From Halobacteriales archaeon SW_5_68_122 (GTDB taxonomy: Archaea > Halobacteriota > Halobacteria > Halobacteriales > Haloarculaceae): 14,365 bases of DNA. Location of the stretch: contig PXSL01000082.1 in NCBI GenBank assembly GCA_003022815.1, positions 1-14,365 on the forward strand, given 5' to 3'. Of the stretch, positions 4,676-13,304 are shown one piece after another. Positions within the stretch are counted from its first letter, which is position 1. Every line of letters begins with the position of its first letter. Below the pieces are notes generated by a model. It was not told the origin of the DNA. It ran no database searches and saw nothing but the letters and a program-made list of their open reading frames with translations. The position numbers and the translations under genes are program-made.

Positions 4676-7600
4676 ATGCGCGACGACGACCGGTACTTCG
4701 AGCGGCTCGAATCCGGCCTCGAGGAGGCGCTATCGGTCGCCCGTGAGGCCCGCGAGCGCGGCGGCGACCCGACCGACGACGTCGAGATTCCCATCGCCAG
4801 AGACATGGCCGACCGGGTCGAGAACATCCTCGGCATCGACGGCGTCGCCGAGCGCGTCCGGGAGATGGAGGCCGACCCCGACCTCTCGAGGGAGGAGGCC
4901 ACCCTCGAGTTGGCCGCGGACTTCGCCGACGGCACCGTCGGCGACTACGACACCCGCGCCGGCAAGGTTGAGGGCGCCGTCCGGACCGCCGTCGCGCTAC
5001 TGACCGAGGGCGTCGTTGCCGCCCCCATCGAGGGCATCGACCGCGTCGAACTGCTGGAGAACGACGACGGCACCGAGTTCGTCAACATCTACTACGCTGG
5101 ACCCATCCGGTCTGCGGGCGGGACCGCACAGGCGCTGTCGGTGCTGGTCGCCGACTACACCCGGACGCTGGTCGGCATCGAGGAGTACCGCCCCTACGAC
5201 TCGGAGATCGAACGGTACGCCGAGGAACTGGCGCTGTACGACGACGAGACCGGCCTCCAGTACGCGCCGAAGAACGCCGAGGCGAAGTTCATCGCCCGAA
5301 ACCTCCCAATCATGCTGGACGGGGAGGCCACCGGCGACGAGGAGGTGTCGGGGTTCCGCGACCTCGAGCGGGTCGACACCGACAGCGCCCGCGGCGGGAT
5401 GTGTCTCGTGCTGGGCGAGGGCATCGCCCAGAAGGCGCCGAAGATACAGCGCTACACCTCCCAACTCGACGAGGTCGACTGGCCGTGGCTCCAGGACCTC
5501 ATCGACGGCAACTACGGAGGCGAGGAAGCGGCCGAGAACGCCGGCGACGCCGACGACGACCTCGAGGACCGCGAGGAAGAGGACGACGCAGACAGGGCGG
5601 AACCGGCGGGGCCGCCACGCCCGGACTCCTCGAAGAAGTTCCTGCGGGACCTCATCGCCGGCCGGCCGGTGTTCGGCCACCCCTCCGAGACCGGCGGATT
5701 CCGGCTCCGGTACGGCCGCGCCCGGAACCACGGCTTTGCGACCGCCGGCGTCCACCCGGCGACGATGCACCTCATCGACGACTTCCTCGCGACGGGTACC
5801 CAGATAAAGACCGAACGGCCCGGGAAGGCCGCCGGGGTCGTGCCGGTCGACTCAATCGAGGGGCCGACCGTCCGCCTCGCCAACGGCGACGTCCGGCGGG
5901 TCGACGACCCTCAGGAGGCCCTGGAGATACGCAACGGCGTCGAGGCCATCCTCGACCTGGGCGAGTACCTCGTCAACTACGGCGAGTTCGTCGAGAACAA
6001 CCACCCGCTCGCCCCGGCCGCCTACGCCCCCGAGTGGTGGAAGCAGGACCTCGCCGCGGCCGGCGCCGACGTCCAGGCGCTTGAGGACTCCCCTCGAACC
6101 GACCTCGAGCATCCCGAGGCCGACCGGGTGCTCGGGTGGGTCGAGAGCTACGACGCGCCACTGCACCCCGAGTACACCTACCTGTGGCACGACCTCGACG
6201 TCGAGCGGTTCGACGCGCTGGCGACCGCCGCCAGCGAGGGGTGGTGGGCGGAGGCCGATGGGGCGAGTAGCGAGGCTGAGCGAAGCGAAGCCTCGGATGA
6301 AGCGAGCGGGGAGGGACGACCCGCGAGCGGCGAGGGCGACCGAAGGGAGCCCTCGGAGATGGCGAGCGGCGACGCTGGAGCCGCGAGCCGCGAGGGGACC
6401 GCGAGTGACCCCGTCGAGCGGACGCTCGTCCTCCCACATACCGACCCCGTCCGGGAGGCCCTGGAGGTGCTCCTCGTCGAGCATACCCAGGGCGAGAAGA
6501 CACTGACGGTGCCCGACGCCGTACCGCTGGTGCGGTCGCTGGGGCTCACTGATGACCTGGAGAAGCCCTGGACGCTCGAGGGCCTCTCGGCGGAGCCCCG
6601 CGAGTGGGACGGCGGCAACAATGCCGTCCGGGTGGTCAACGAGGTGGCGCCGTTCGGGGTCCGCGAGCGGGCGCCCACCCGGGTCGGCTGCCGGATGGGC
6701 CGCCCCGAGAAGTCCGAGAAGCGGGATCTCTCGCCCGCGGTGCACACGCTGTTTCCCATCGGCGAGGCCGGCGGCTCCCAGCGGGACGTCGCCGCCGCCG
6801 GCAAGCACGCCGAGAGCATGCGCGACACCCCCGGCCTCGTCGACGTGCAGGTCGGCCGACGCCGCTGTGGCGGGTGCGGTGCCGAGACCCACCGCGCCCG
6901 CTGTTCCGACTGCGGCGCCGTCACCGAATCGCACTACGTCTGCCGGGACTGCGACATCGATGTCGAGCCCGACGAGTCGGGGCGGACGGTCTGCCCCAAC
7001 TGCGAGCAGGAGGCCGACGCCGTCCGGACGAAGACCATCGACGTGAACGACGAGTACCGCTCGGCGCTGTCGAACGTCGGCGAGCGATCGAGAAGGGCAT
7101 CCTCCGGGCGAAGAACGGCGTCTCCTCCTTCAAGGACGGCACCGTCCGCTACGACATGACCGACCTACCGGTCACCTCGGTCCGGCCCGCTGAGCTGAAC
7201 GTCACCGCCGACCAGCTCCGGGCGCTCGACTACGAGACCGACGTCCACGGCGACCCCCTCACCCACGAGGACCAGCTCGTCGAGCTGCGCGTCCAGGACG
7301 TCGTCCTCCCGGACGGCGCCGCAAAGCACATGCTCCGGACCGCCGACTTCGTCGACGACCTGCTCACCCAGTACTACGGCATGGAGCCGTTCTACGAGGT
7401 CGAGGACCGCGAGGACCTGGTCGGCGAACTCGTCTTCGGGATGGCGCCGCACACCTCCGCCGCAGTCGTCGGGAGGGTAATCGGGTTCACCTCGGCGGCC
7501 GTCGGGTACGCGCATCCGTACTTTCACGCCGCGAAGCGTCGGAACTGCTTCCATCCGGAGACGAAAATCTGGTACGAAGATGACGATGGTTGGCATTACG

Positions 7601-10281
7601 AGGCGATAGAGACACTAGTCGAGTCGCGGCTCGAGGACCCGGAGACCGACGACTTCGGCACACTGGTCCAGGAGTTGGACGGGGCCGTATCCGCTCTCTC
7701 CATCACCGACGGGGGAGAACCGGTCGAGCGCCACGTCGAAGCAGTTTCGAAGCACACGGCGCCCGAGCATCTGATGGAGATACGGACAGCGAGCGGACGC
7801 TCTCTGACAGTGACCCCCGACCACGGTATGTTGCGAGCGGACTCCCGAGCGGGTTCGGAGTTCGAACGGACTACGGCGAGCGAACTGCGAGAGGGCGATG
7901 CTATCCCGATTCGCGACGGTCCGTCTCCGGTAATGAACGGTGTATTCCACGTCGAAGACGCATCAGCGGACGGCGGCATTGCGACCGAGACTGTCGACCA
8001 TGTTGAGTATATAAAATCTGACATAGAAAATACGTATTGTCTTACAGTAGAAGACACAAATACAGTCGCCGTAAATGGCCTCTATACCGCCCAGTGTGAC
8101 GGAGACGAGGACTGCGTGATGCTTCTCATGGACGGACTTATCAACTTCTCGAAGACGTATCTCCCGGACCAGCGAGGAGGGAGTGTCACCGAGGACACCC
8201 GACTGGTCGCGGTCGGTCCCGGCGGCGAGGTCGAGTTCCACACGTTCGGGGAATTCTGGGCGGAACTGGACGCTCCGGTCCACCACGACGGGAAGTTCGA
8301 AAAGAAACTCGTCGACGGTTCCGGATGGCAAACGTACGTGTTCGACGAGGACCACCGCTCAGGGCTTCAGCCCATCGAACGCGCCATCAGGTACGAGGCC
8401 GACCCGGACGAGACGCTCCTCCGAATCGAGACGCAGTTCGGTCGCTCGCTCGACATCACGGAACACCACAGCCTCTTCCGGTACGACGACGGCATTGAGG
8501 AGGTCCCAGGGGCGGACCTCCGGCCAGGTGACCACGTGCTGGCTCCCCGGGAACTCGACGTCGAGACGACCGAACGGCGTATCGACGTCGTCGACGCGGT
8601 CGACGAACCGTACGTCGTCATCAGCCGTTTCGAGTCGATTCTCGAGGCGGGCGGCTTCGTCGTCCCCGAGGATGTAACGGTCGCCCGTTGGGGGTCAGAA
8701 ACCGGCATCAGCCGGGCGATAGACGTCGACCGGGAGTTCGCGTGGCTCCTCGGTATGTTTGTCGCCGAGGGCTCGCTCTCCGGGACGAGCCCAACGCTCT
8801 ACAATTCGGAGAGGGAACTCGTCGACCACGCCGCGTCGGTGGCCGAAGCACACCTCGGAACGCGACCGACCGTCGAATGGTCGAACAAATCGTATCGAGT
8901 CCGGTTCCCGACCGTGTTCGCCGACGTCCTGTACGAACTCGGCTTCGAGAACCTCGACTCATACGGTTCGAGCGAGAAAATCGTCCCCGACGCGATACTC
9001 AGGGCGCCGAAGGACGTTGCGCTGTCCTTCATCAAGGGATTCCTCGCCGGCGACGGGAGCGAAACCGACATCGCGGGCAACGATTTCAGCAGCATCGGAT
9101 TCCACACGACCAGCGAGCATGTCAAAGACGGGTTCGTGTTTCTCGCCCACCGATTCGGGATGGTTGCGAACGTCTCGCGCCGCGAGCGCGATTCCAGCAG
9201 GCAGCCGATTTACACGGTCTCCGTCTCCGGGGGGTCCGCCGACAACCCGCTTCGGCGAGTGTTGAACGGCGAGGAGTCGTACCTTCCGAAGAGCCTCACC
9301 GTCGGGATTCCCGACGCGCTGATGGAGGTCCGAGAGATGGACATCGACGGCGTCAAGCGGATTATACCGAAGTATCTCCGCCGACGCGAGAACGTCTCGC
9401 TGGAGAAACTCCGAGAGATGATCGCGGAACTCGAAGGGCGCGACCTGCCCCCGGAGGCACAGGATAGACTCGAGGAGATGCGCCCGCTCGTGGACGGTGA
9501 CCTCTCATACCTCCGGGTCACCGACATCCGGGAAGTCGACTACGACGGCTACCTCTATGATCTTCAGGTGGGCGGCGAGCCGATATTCACTGCGAACTGG
9601 CTGTACGCCCACAACTCTATGGACGCGCCCCTGGTCATGTCCTCGCGCATCGACCCCGCGGAAATCGATGACGAGGCCCACAATATGGACATCGTCTCGG
9701 AGTACCCCCGGGCGTTCTACGAGGCGACCCGGGAGATGGCCGACCCGAGCGAGGTCGAGGACCTCGTACAGATCGGCGAAGACACCCTGGGGACCGACGG
9801 CCAGTACCGCGGCTTCGATCACACCCACGACACCGGCGACATCGCGCTCGGCCCGGACCTGTCGGCGTACAAGACCCTGGGGGACATGATGGAGAAGATG
9901 GACGCCCAGCTGGAGCTGTCCCGGAAGCTCCGGTCGGTCGACGAGACGGACGTCGCCGAACGGGTCATCGAGTCCCACTTCCTGCCGGACATCATCGGCA
10001 ACCTGCGGGCCTTTTCCCGGCAAGAGACCCGCTGTAAGGACTGCGGAGAGAAATTCCGCCGGATGCCGCTGACCGGCGACTGCCGGGAGTGCGGCGGTGA
10101 CGTGACCCTCACCGTCTACGAGGGCTCGGTGAACAAGTACATCGACACCGCCCTCCAGGTGGCCGAGGAGTACGACTGCCGGGAGTACACCGTCCAGCGG
10201 CTCGAGATTCTCGACCGGGCCGTCGAGTCGGTCTTCAAGGATGACACCAACAAACAGAGCGGCATCGGCGACTTCATGTAA
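4676..10281 (+). CDS. polC: DNA polymerase D large subunit (DP2), two inteins, frame broken near 7085
   Basis: DP2 is the catalytic subunit of the archaeal replicative polymerase PolD, working with DP1. The N-terminus (MRDDDRYFERLESGLEEA, then IPIARDMADRVENILGIDGV) is typical. Later come an acidic linker (about 5545-5635), a repetitive insert (about 6248-6420) and a Cys-rich zinc region (CGGCG, CSDCG, CRDCD, CPNCE; about 6868-7010). The catalytic core includes YAHPYFHAAKRRN joined after splicing to CDGDED, whose Asp residues (8098 and 8104) are the metal-binding pair. A second zinc ribbon (CKDCG, CRECGG) and the end NKQSGIGDFM complete it. Up to about 7084 the frame is that of the ATG; from about 7084 to TAA 10279-10281 it is a different frame, with about 22 family residues missing at the switch. 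Exteins total about 1206 residues, normal for the family minus that gap. It is co-transcribed with the PPC gene. Confidence 0.95.
6248..6420 (+). repeat. Low-complexity GAGCGAAGCGA-type insert inside polC
   Basis: The DNA is built from variants of GCGAG, GAGCGAAGCGA and GCGAGCGG, including an inverted repeat CGAGGCT (6271-6277) / AGCCTCG (6289-6295). It encodes about 55 Ser/Ala/Glu/Gly/Arg-rich residues (about residues 525-580: ASSEAERSEASDEASGEGR and similar) between WWAEAD and a normal DP2 segment (VERTLVLPHTDPVREALEVL). The frame stays open throughout. The same motif, in inverse orientation, occurs in the spacer after polC (10429-10447). It is probably a disordered surface loop expanded from an intergenic-type repeat. 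Confidence 0.6.
7082..7090 (+). other. Frameshift/deletion point inside polC
   Basis: The first frame reads SALSNVGER and then runs into Arg/Ser-rich nonsense, stopping at 7157-7159. The second frame is meaningful from AIEKGILRAKNGVSSFKDG. In DP2 proteins these two blocks are separated by a segment of about 22 residues containing the conserved GVKGL and a KxPEP/PE-IEKG approach. Here they are joined directly and out of frame, so about 65 bases (not a multiple of three) appear absent. It is a deletion, not a slippery-site shift. Whether it is biological or an assembly error cannot be told from the sequence. Confidence 0.8.
7546..8094 (+). other. Intein 1 of PolC (mini-intein, 183 aa, ends in Ala-Gln)
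   Basis: It is inserted between HAAKRRN and CDGDED, the known pol-II a site also used by Pyrococcus DP2 inteins. It begins with Cys1 in block A (CFHPETKIWYEDDDG). Block B is RTASGRSLTVTPDHGML with the TxxH motif, and the C-terminal region reads IENTYCLTVEDTNTVAVN followed by GLYTAQ. No endonuclease motifs are present and the length fits a Hint-only mini-intein. The last residue is Gln, not Asn, and the penultimate residue is Ala, not His; the +1 residue is Cys. A C-terminal Gln is known from the Pyrococcus abyssi PolII intein of similar length. The DNA at about 8005-8060 is much AT-richer than polC, which suggests foreign origin. Confidence 0.9.
8182..9615 (+). other. Intein 2 of PolC with LAGLIDADG homing endonuclease (478 aa)
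   Basis: It is inserted between LPDQRGG and SMDAPLVMSS, a conserved DP2 segment next to the active site. It begins with Ser1 (SVTEDTRLVAVG). Block B is ETQFGRSLDITEHHSLF, with the T-x-x-H pattern. The endonuclease part has two LAGLIDADG motifs: LLGMFVAEGSL (from 8746, intein residue 189) and FIKGFLAGDGSE (from 9028, residue 283), with acidic residues (E, D) in place, so it may be active. The C-terminal splicing part reads DYDGYLYDLQVGG and ends WLYAHN, with His-Asn present and +1 Ser. All splicing residues appear intact. The 29-residue extein between the two inteins must be joined on both sides for polymerase function. Confidence 0.92.
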
Positions 10282-10288
10282 CCCGAAC

Positions 10289-10324
10289 TTTTTGCACGGG
10301 CCGGCGAAGCCGGCCCAGCAAAAA
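10289..10324. terminator. Strong hairpin after polC, possible terminator
   Basis: TTTTTGC (10289-10295) pairs with GCAAAAA (10318-10324), and inside it GGGCCGGC (10298-10305) pairs with GCCGGCCC (10309-10316) around a GAA loop. It starts 8 bases after the polC stop. The 5' arm carries the T run for plus-strand transcripts. For the convergent minus-strand gene the same structure is symmetrical, so it may act in both directions or be a dispersed haloarchaeal intergenic repeat. Confidence 0.55.
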
Positions 10325-10492
10325 CTTCGATGAAAAATAGCGCCTCGCTCCCGTCGCGCCCTCCCTGCGGTCGGGCGCGGTGGTCGCTCGTTGCTACCGA
10401 GCGCTCACTCCGTTCGCGCTCGGGGAAACGCCTCGCTTCGCTCGGCGTATGCTCTCCGCGGGGGTTTCCACCGAGACGGCCGGGGTATCCGG
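10325..10492. other. GC-rich repetitive spacer between convergent genes
   Basis: This spacer has no gene. It contains short inverted and direct motifs such as CGCCTCGCTTCGCTCGGCG (10429-10447) and CGAGCGCTCACTCCGTTCGC (10398-10417). These are the same GAGCGAAGCGA-type units as in the polC insert, in inverse orientation. Such sequence is common between haloarchaeal genes and has no known function. Confidence 0.45.
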
Positions 10493-11209
10493 TCAGTACC
10501 GCCGCTCTATCTCTTCTTTCGTCTCGCGGATGACGCGCCGTTCGGCCTGCCGCATCGACCGCAGCGCCTCGTCAGTGTACTCGACCTCGATGGCGGGCAG
10601 TCGGCTGACCAGCAGGCCACCACCCAGCACCTCGCCGGGGTCGACCCGCGTGGTCATCCGGAACGCCCGCCGGTGGTCCTGCATCGGGTCGGTGAACGCG
10701 AAGTGGTCCTCGACGAGGCTGGTCATCGCCTCGCGGTCGAACGCCGACGCCGCGGCCGCCCAGAACTCGTCCTCGGGGGCCTCGACCAGCGGTTCGACGG
10801 CCCCAGCGAGCCCCTGCTGGCGCTCGAAGAGCCGGTCGCGGAGCGCCGACCGGCGGTCGGCAGGGAGGTCCGGCCGCAGGTTCGCGTCGTAGGCGTCCGT
10901 CTCGAGGATCTTCTCGCGGTGGGTTTCGAACGGCCCGTCGCTCTCGATGGCGTCGAGCAGGACGTCGAACTGCGCGAGAATCTGTTCGCGGTAGGCCGAA
11001 AGCTCCGGGCTGACGACCCGCTCGCGGACGGCCTCGGAGTCGCTCAGGAGTCTGTCGACGACCTTGCCGCCCGCTCCGGTCGCGTCCGACTGCAACGCCT
11101 GAGCGACACTGAACTCCCGCTCGGTGTAGCCGAGGGCGTCCTCGACGAACCGTTCGAATCCCGAGCATGCTGCCTCCCGGGTCACGCCGTCCAGTCCGGC
11201 CCGTACCAT
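10493..11209 (-). CDS. Haloarchaeal protein of unknown function (238 aa)
   Basis: The gene runs from ATG 11209 to TGA 10493-10495. The protein is soluble, mostly helical and acidic, without signal peptide or membrane segment. It begins MVRAGLDGVTREAACSGFER and continues with helices such as FVEDALGYTEREFSVAQAL and ERVVSPELSAYREQILAQF. It has a charged middle (RSALRDRLFERQQGLAGAVE) and a C-terminal part with strands (AFRMTTRVDPGEVLGGGLLV, LPAIEVEYTDEAL), ending in a basic coiled-coil-like helix (RRVIRETKEEIERRY). I do not recognise the family. The start is chosen because a weak TATA-like CGTTTGGG lies about 29 nt upstream; an upstream extension of 10 codons is possible. It is convergent with polC and divergent from the MutS-like gene. 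Confidence 0.75.
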   Translation of the reverse strand: MVRAGLDGVTREAACSGFERFVEDALGYTEREFSVAQALQSDATGAGGKVVDRLLSDSEAVRERVVSPELSAYREQILAQFDVLLDAIESDGPFETHREKILETDAYDANLRPDLPADRRSALRDRLFERQQGLAGAVEPLVEAPEDEFWAAAASAFDREAMTSLVEDHFAFTDPMQDHRRAFRMTTRVDPGEVLGGGLLVSRLPAIEVEYTDEALRSMRQAERRVIRETKEEIERRY

Positions 11210-11308
11210 AATGTAGCTGACGCCGGCCGAACCGCCCAAACGTCGGGCGAGTCAACCCCGGCCCAACGGGCCGGCTCGCCCGCCGCCGGCAAACCCGGCC
11301 GAGCGACG

Positions 11309-11317
11309 AAGTTTTCC
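11309..11317 (+). promoter_or_regulatory. TATA-like element for the MutS-like gene
   Basis: AAGTTTTCC is the only T-rich run in the 133-base divergent spacer and is centred about 29 nt before ATG 11343. The spacing suits a nearly leaderless transcript. A G-run (GGGGG, 11335-11339) lies just before the start but is not a good Shine-Dalgarno match. Confidence 0.4.
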
Positions 11318-11342
11318 CGGGGCCCGACCCAACAGGGGGTAG

Positions 11343-13229
11343 ATGGAGTTCGAGGAGCTGGAGGCGGTGCCCGGCGTCGGCGCGAAGACCGCCGAGCGGC
11401 TGTCGGAGCTCGACGACCCGGAGGCGGCGCTCGCGTCGGGCGACGTCGCCGCCATCGCTCGGGCACCGGGCATCAGCGAAGGGCGGGCCGCCCGCATCGC
11501 CCGCGCGGCCATCCGCCACGAGCACGACGACGACGGCGACTTCCTCGCAACGCCGCGGGCGCGGGAGATTTACGACGCGGCCCTCGAGTTGCTCACCGAC
11601 CGGGCGGTCACCGACTACGCCGAAAAGCGCCTGGAGACGTTCTACCCGAGCGCCGCTACCTCCCGGATCGAGGAGGTCCGCTCGTTCGCCCGGGCAGCGG
11701 TCGAGCGGGAGCCGACCCCGGAGGTGCTGGAGGCACTGTCGGGCGTCGAACCGCTCTCGGAGCCCCGTGACGTCCGCGTCCGGGACCGCTGTCTGGCGAC
11801 GAGCGACGCCGAGACCTACTCGGCGGCCCGGGAGGCCGTCCCCGAGTTGAGCGTCGAGTTCCGGGTCGAGCCGGCCGCCCTAGAGGACCCCGCCGCGGTC
11901 GTTCCCGAGCGGACGCTGTCCTTTTTCGCGCGGAACCGCGAGTCACTGCGGGCGGCAGCGGCGGTCCACCGCGCGGCCGACCTTGAGGCACCCTGCGACA
12001 TTGCGGCGCTGGACGACGCGCTGGCGCGGCTCAACGAGGATGGCACCGTTGCCGACGACGAGACCCTGGACGCCCTGACCGAGGCGATATCCGACCTCGA
12101 CGCCGCGGTCTCGATGGCCGAGAGCGTCGCCAACGACCGCCTCCGGGCGGCCATTGAGAAGCGCGACGTGACGATCGAGGGCGCGGACCTGCTGTCGCTC
12201 GTCGAGCGCGGCGCCGGCGTCGACTCGTTGCTCCAGCGGGAACTGTCCGAGGAGTTCGCCGAAGCCGTCGAGGCCGCCCGCGACCACCTCGTCGACGCCC
12301 TGGGGGTCGACGAGTACGAGTCGATGGCCCGCCGTGCGTTCGACGACGACCCCACCTTCCCCGTCGAGCACGACGAGCGAATCGTCGAGCGACTCCGCGA
12401 GGAACTGACCGCAGAACGGGACCGCCGGGCGGCGACGCTGAAGCGAGAACTGGCCGACGACCTGCGGGAGATGCGCGACCCCGCCGAGCGGCTGGTCGAG
12501 GCCGCCCTGGAGCTGGACGTCGAGCTCGCCGTCGCCCGGTTCGCCCGCGACTTCGACTGCGCGTTCCCGACGTTCGAGGGCCGGGGGTTCGCCGTCGAGG
12601 GCGGGCGGTCGCCGCTCTTGGACATCGAGTTCGAGGACGCCGAACCGGTCGACTACGGCGTCGAGGGCGTCGCGCTGCTGTCGGGCGTCAACAGCGGCGG
12701 CAAGACGTCGACGCTGGACCTCGTGGCGCTTGTGGTCGTGCTGGCACAGATAGGCCTGCCGGTGCCCGCCGACTCGGCACGGCTGGAGCGGTTCGAGGCG
12801 CTACACTACCAGGCCAAGACCCAGGGGACCCTCGACGCGGGCGCCTTCGAGTCGACCCTCCGAGAGTTCGGGTCGCTGGTGGCGGGCGACCGCCGCCGAC
12901 TCGTCCTGGTCGACGAACTGGAGTCCATCACCGAACCCGGCGCCAGCGCCGTCATCGTCGCCGGCATCCTGGAGGCGCTGGCCGAGAGCGACTCGACGGC
13001 GGCCTTCGTCTCGCACCTCGCCGGCGAGATCCGGGCGGAGGCCGACATCGACGTCACCGTCGACGGCATCGAGGCGCTCGGCCTCGAGGACGGCGAACTC
13101 CAAGTGAACCGCTCGCCCGTCAAAAACCACCTCGCGCGGTCGACCCCGGAACTCATCGTCGAGAAACTTGCCGAGGACGACGGCGACGACCTGTACGGCG
13201 AACTCTTAGAGAAGTTCGACGAGGGCTGA
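11343..13229 (+). CDS. Helix-hairpin-helix MutS2/MutS5-family ATPase (628 aa)
   Basis: The N-terminal 60 residues hold two helix-hairpin-helix motifs (LEAVPGVGAKTAERL, residues 6-20; IARAPGISEGRAARIARAAI, residues 37-56), which bind DNA non-specifically. A long helical middle follows, with coiled-coil character near RLREELTAERDRRAATLKRE (residues 349-368). The C-terminal ATPase is of MutS type: Walker A GVNSGGKTS (residues 448-456), Walker B LVLVDELES (520-528), then a segment SIVTEPG-like as SITEPGASAVIVAG and a switch VSHLAGEI. There is no mismatch-recognition domain and no C-terminal Smr nuclease after the ATPase, so it is neither MutS1 nor a complete bacterial MutS2. Haloarchaeal proteins of this type are often called MutS5. 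A role in recombination or branched-DNA processing is inferred, not shown. Neighbouring orc1 and polC fit a DNA-metabolism locus. Confidence 0.85.
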   Translation: MEFEELEAVPGVGAKTAERLSELDDPEAALASGDVAAIARAPGISEGRAARIARAAIRHEHDDDGDFLATPRAREIYDAALELLTDRAVTDYAEKRLETFYPSAATSRIEEVRSFARAAVEREPTPEVLEALSGVEPLSEPRDVRVRDRCLATSDAETYSAAREAVPELSVEFRVEPAALEDPAAVVPERTLSFFARNRESLRAAAAVHRAADLEAPCDIAALDDALARLNEDGTVADDETLDALTEAISDLDAAVSMAESVANDRLRAAIEKRDVTIEGADLLSLVERGAGVDSLLQRELSEEFAEAVEAARDHLVDALGVDEYESMARRAFDDDPTFPVEHDERIVERLREELTAERDRRAATLKRELADDLREMRDPAERLVEAALELDVELAVARFARDFDCAFPTFEGRGFAVEGGRSPLLDIEFEDAEPVDYGVEGVALLSGVNSGGKTSTLDLVALVVVLAQIGLPVPADSARLERFEALHYQAKTQGTLDAGAFESTLREFGSLVAGDRRRLVLVDELESITEPGASAVIVAGILEALAESDSTAAFVSHLAGEIRAEADIDVTVDGIEALGLEDGELQVNRSPVKNHLARSTPELIVEKLAEDDGDDLYGELLEKFDEG

Positions 13230-13270
13230 CCGGGGGGTCGGGGTTCATCATCCCGTTTGACACCCCCGAA

Positions 13271-13297
13271 GGCTTAACACGCGGCGTAGCGTGGTGA
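13271..13297 (+). promoter_or_regulatory. Promoter and Shine-Dalgarno region of orc1
   Basis: GGCTTAACAC (13271-13280) is TATA-like, centred about 29 nt before ATG 13305. GGTGA at 13293-13297 matches an archaeal Shine-Dalgarno sequence, 7 bases before the ATG. The 75-base gap after the MutS stop allows both read-through and independent transcription. Confidence 0.4.
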
Positions 13298-13304
13298 AAG
13301 TGAA

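Noticed and set aside
6248..6420. CRISPR-like or tandem array
   Set aside because: The units are irregular, have no spacers of constant length, and remain an open frame in DP2.
5852..6934. 360-codon minus-strand frame opposite polC
   Set aside because: It is antisense to a clearly coding DP2 segment and Arg/Gly/Leu-rich, as expected from GC-rich codon shadowing.
7070..7100. Programmed ribosomal frameshift in polC
   Set aside because: No slippery heptamer is visible, and conserved residues are missing at the junction. A shift could not supply them, so deletion explains it better.
8005..8016. TATA-like GAGTATATAAAA inside intein 1 as a promoter
   Set aside because: It is within coding sequence, with no start or gene at the expected distance; it reflects the AT-rich patch.
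4676..10281. polC as two separate genes (for example a second start near 7156)
   Set aside because: Both halves are parts of one DP2 domain order with no start, promoter or spacing for a second gene; haloarchaeal DP2 is a single chain.
11816..12625. 269-codon minus-strand frame opposite the MutS-like gene
   Set aside because: It is Ser/Arg-rich shadow sequence, antisense to conserved coding sequence.
13230..13304. Replication origin with ORB elements before orc1
   Set aside because: No repeated G-rich ORB motif or long AT-rich unwinding region is visible in this 75-base gap.
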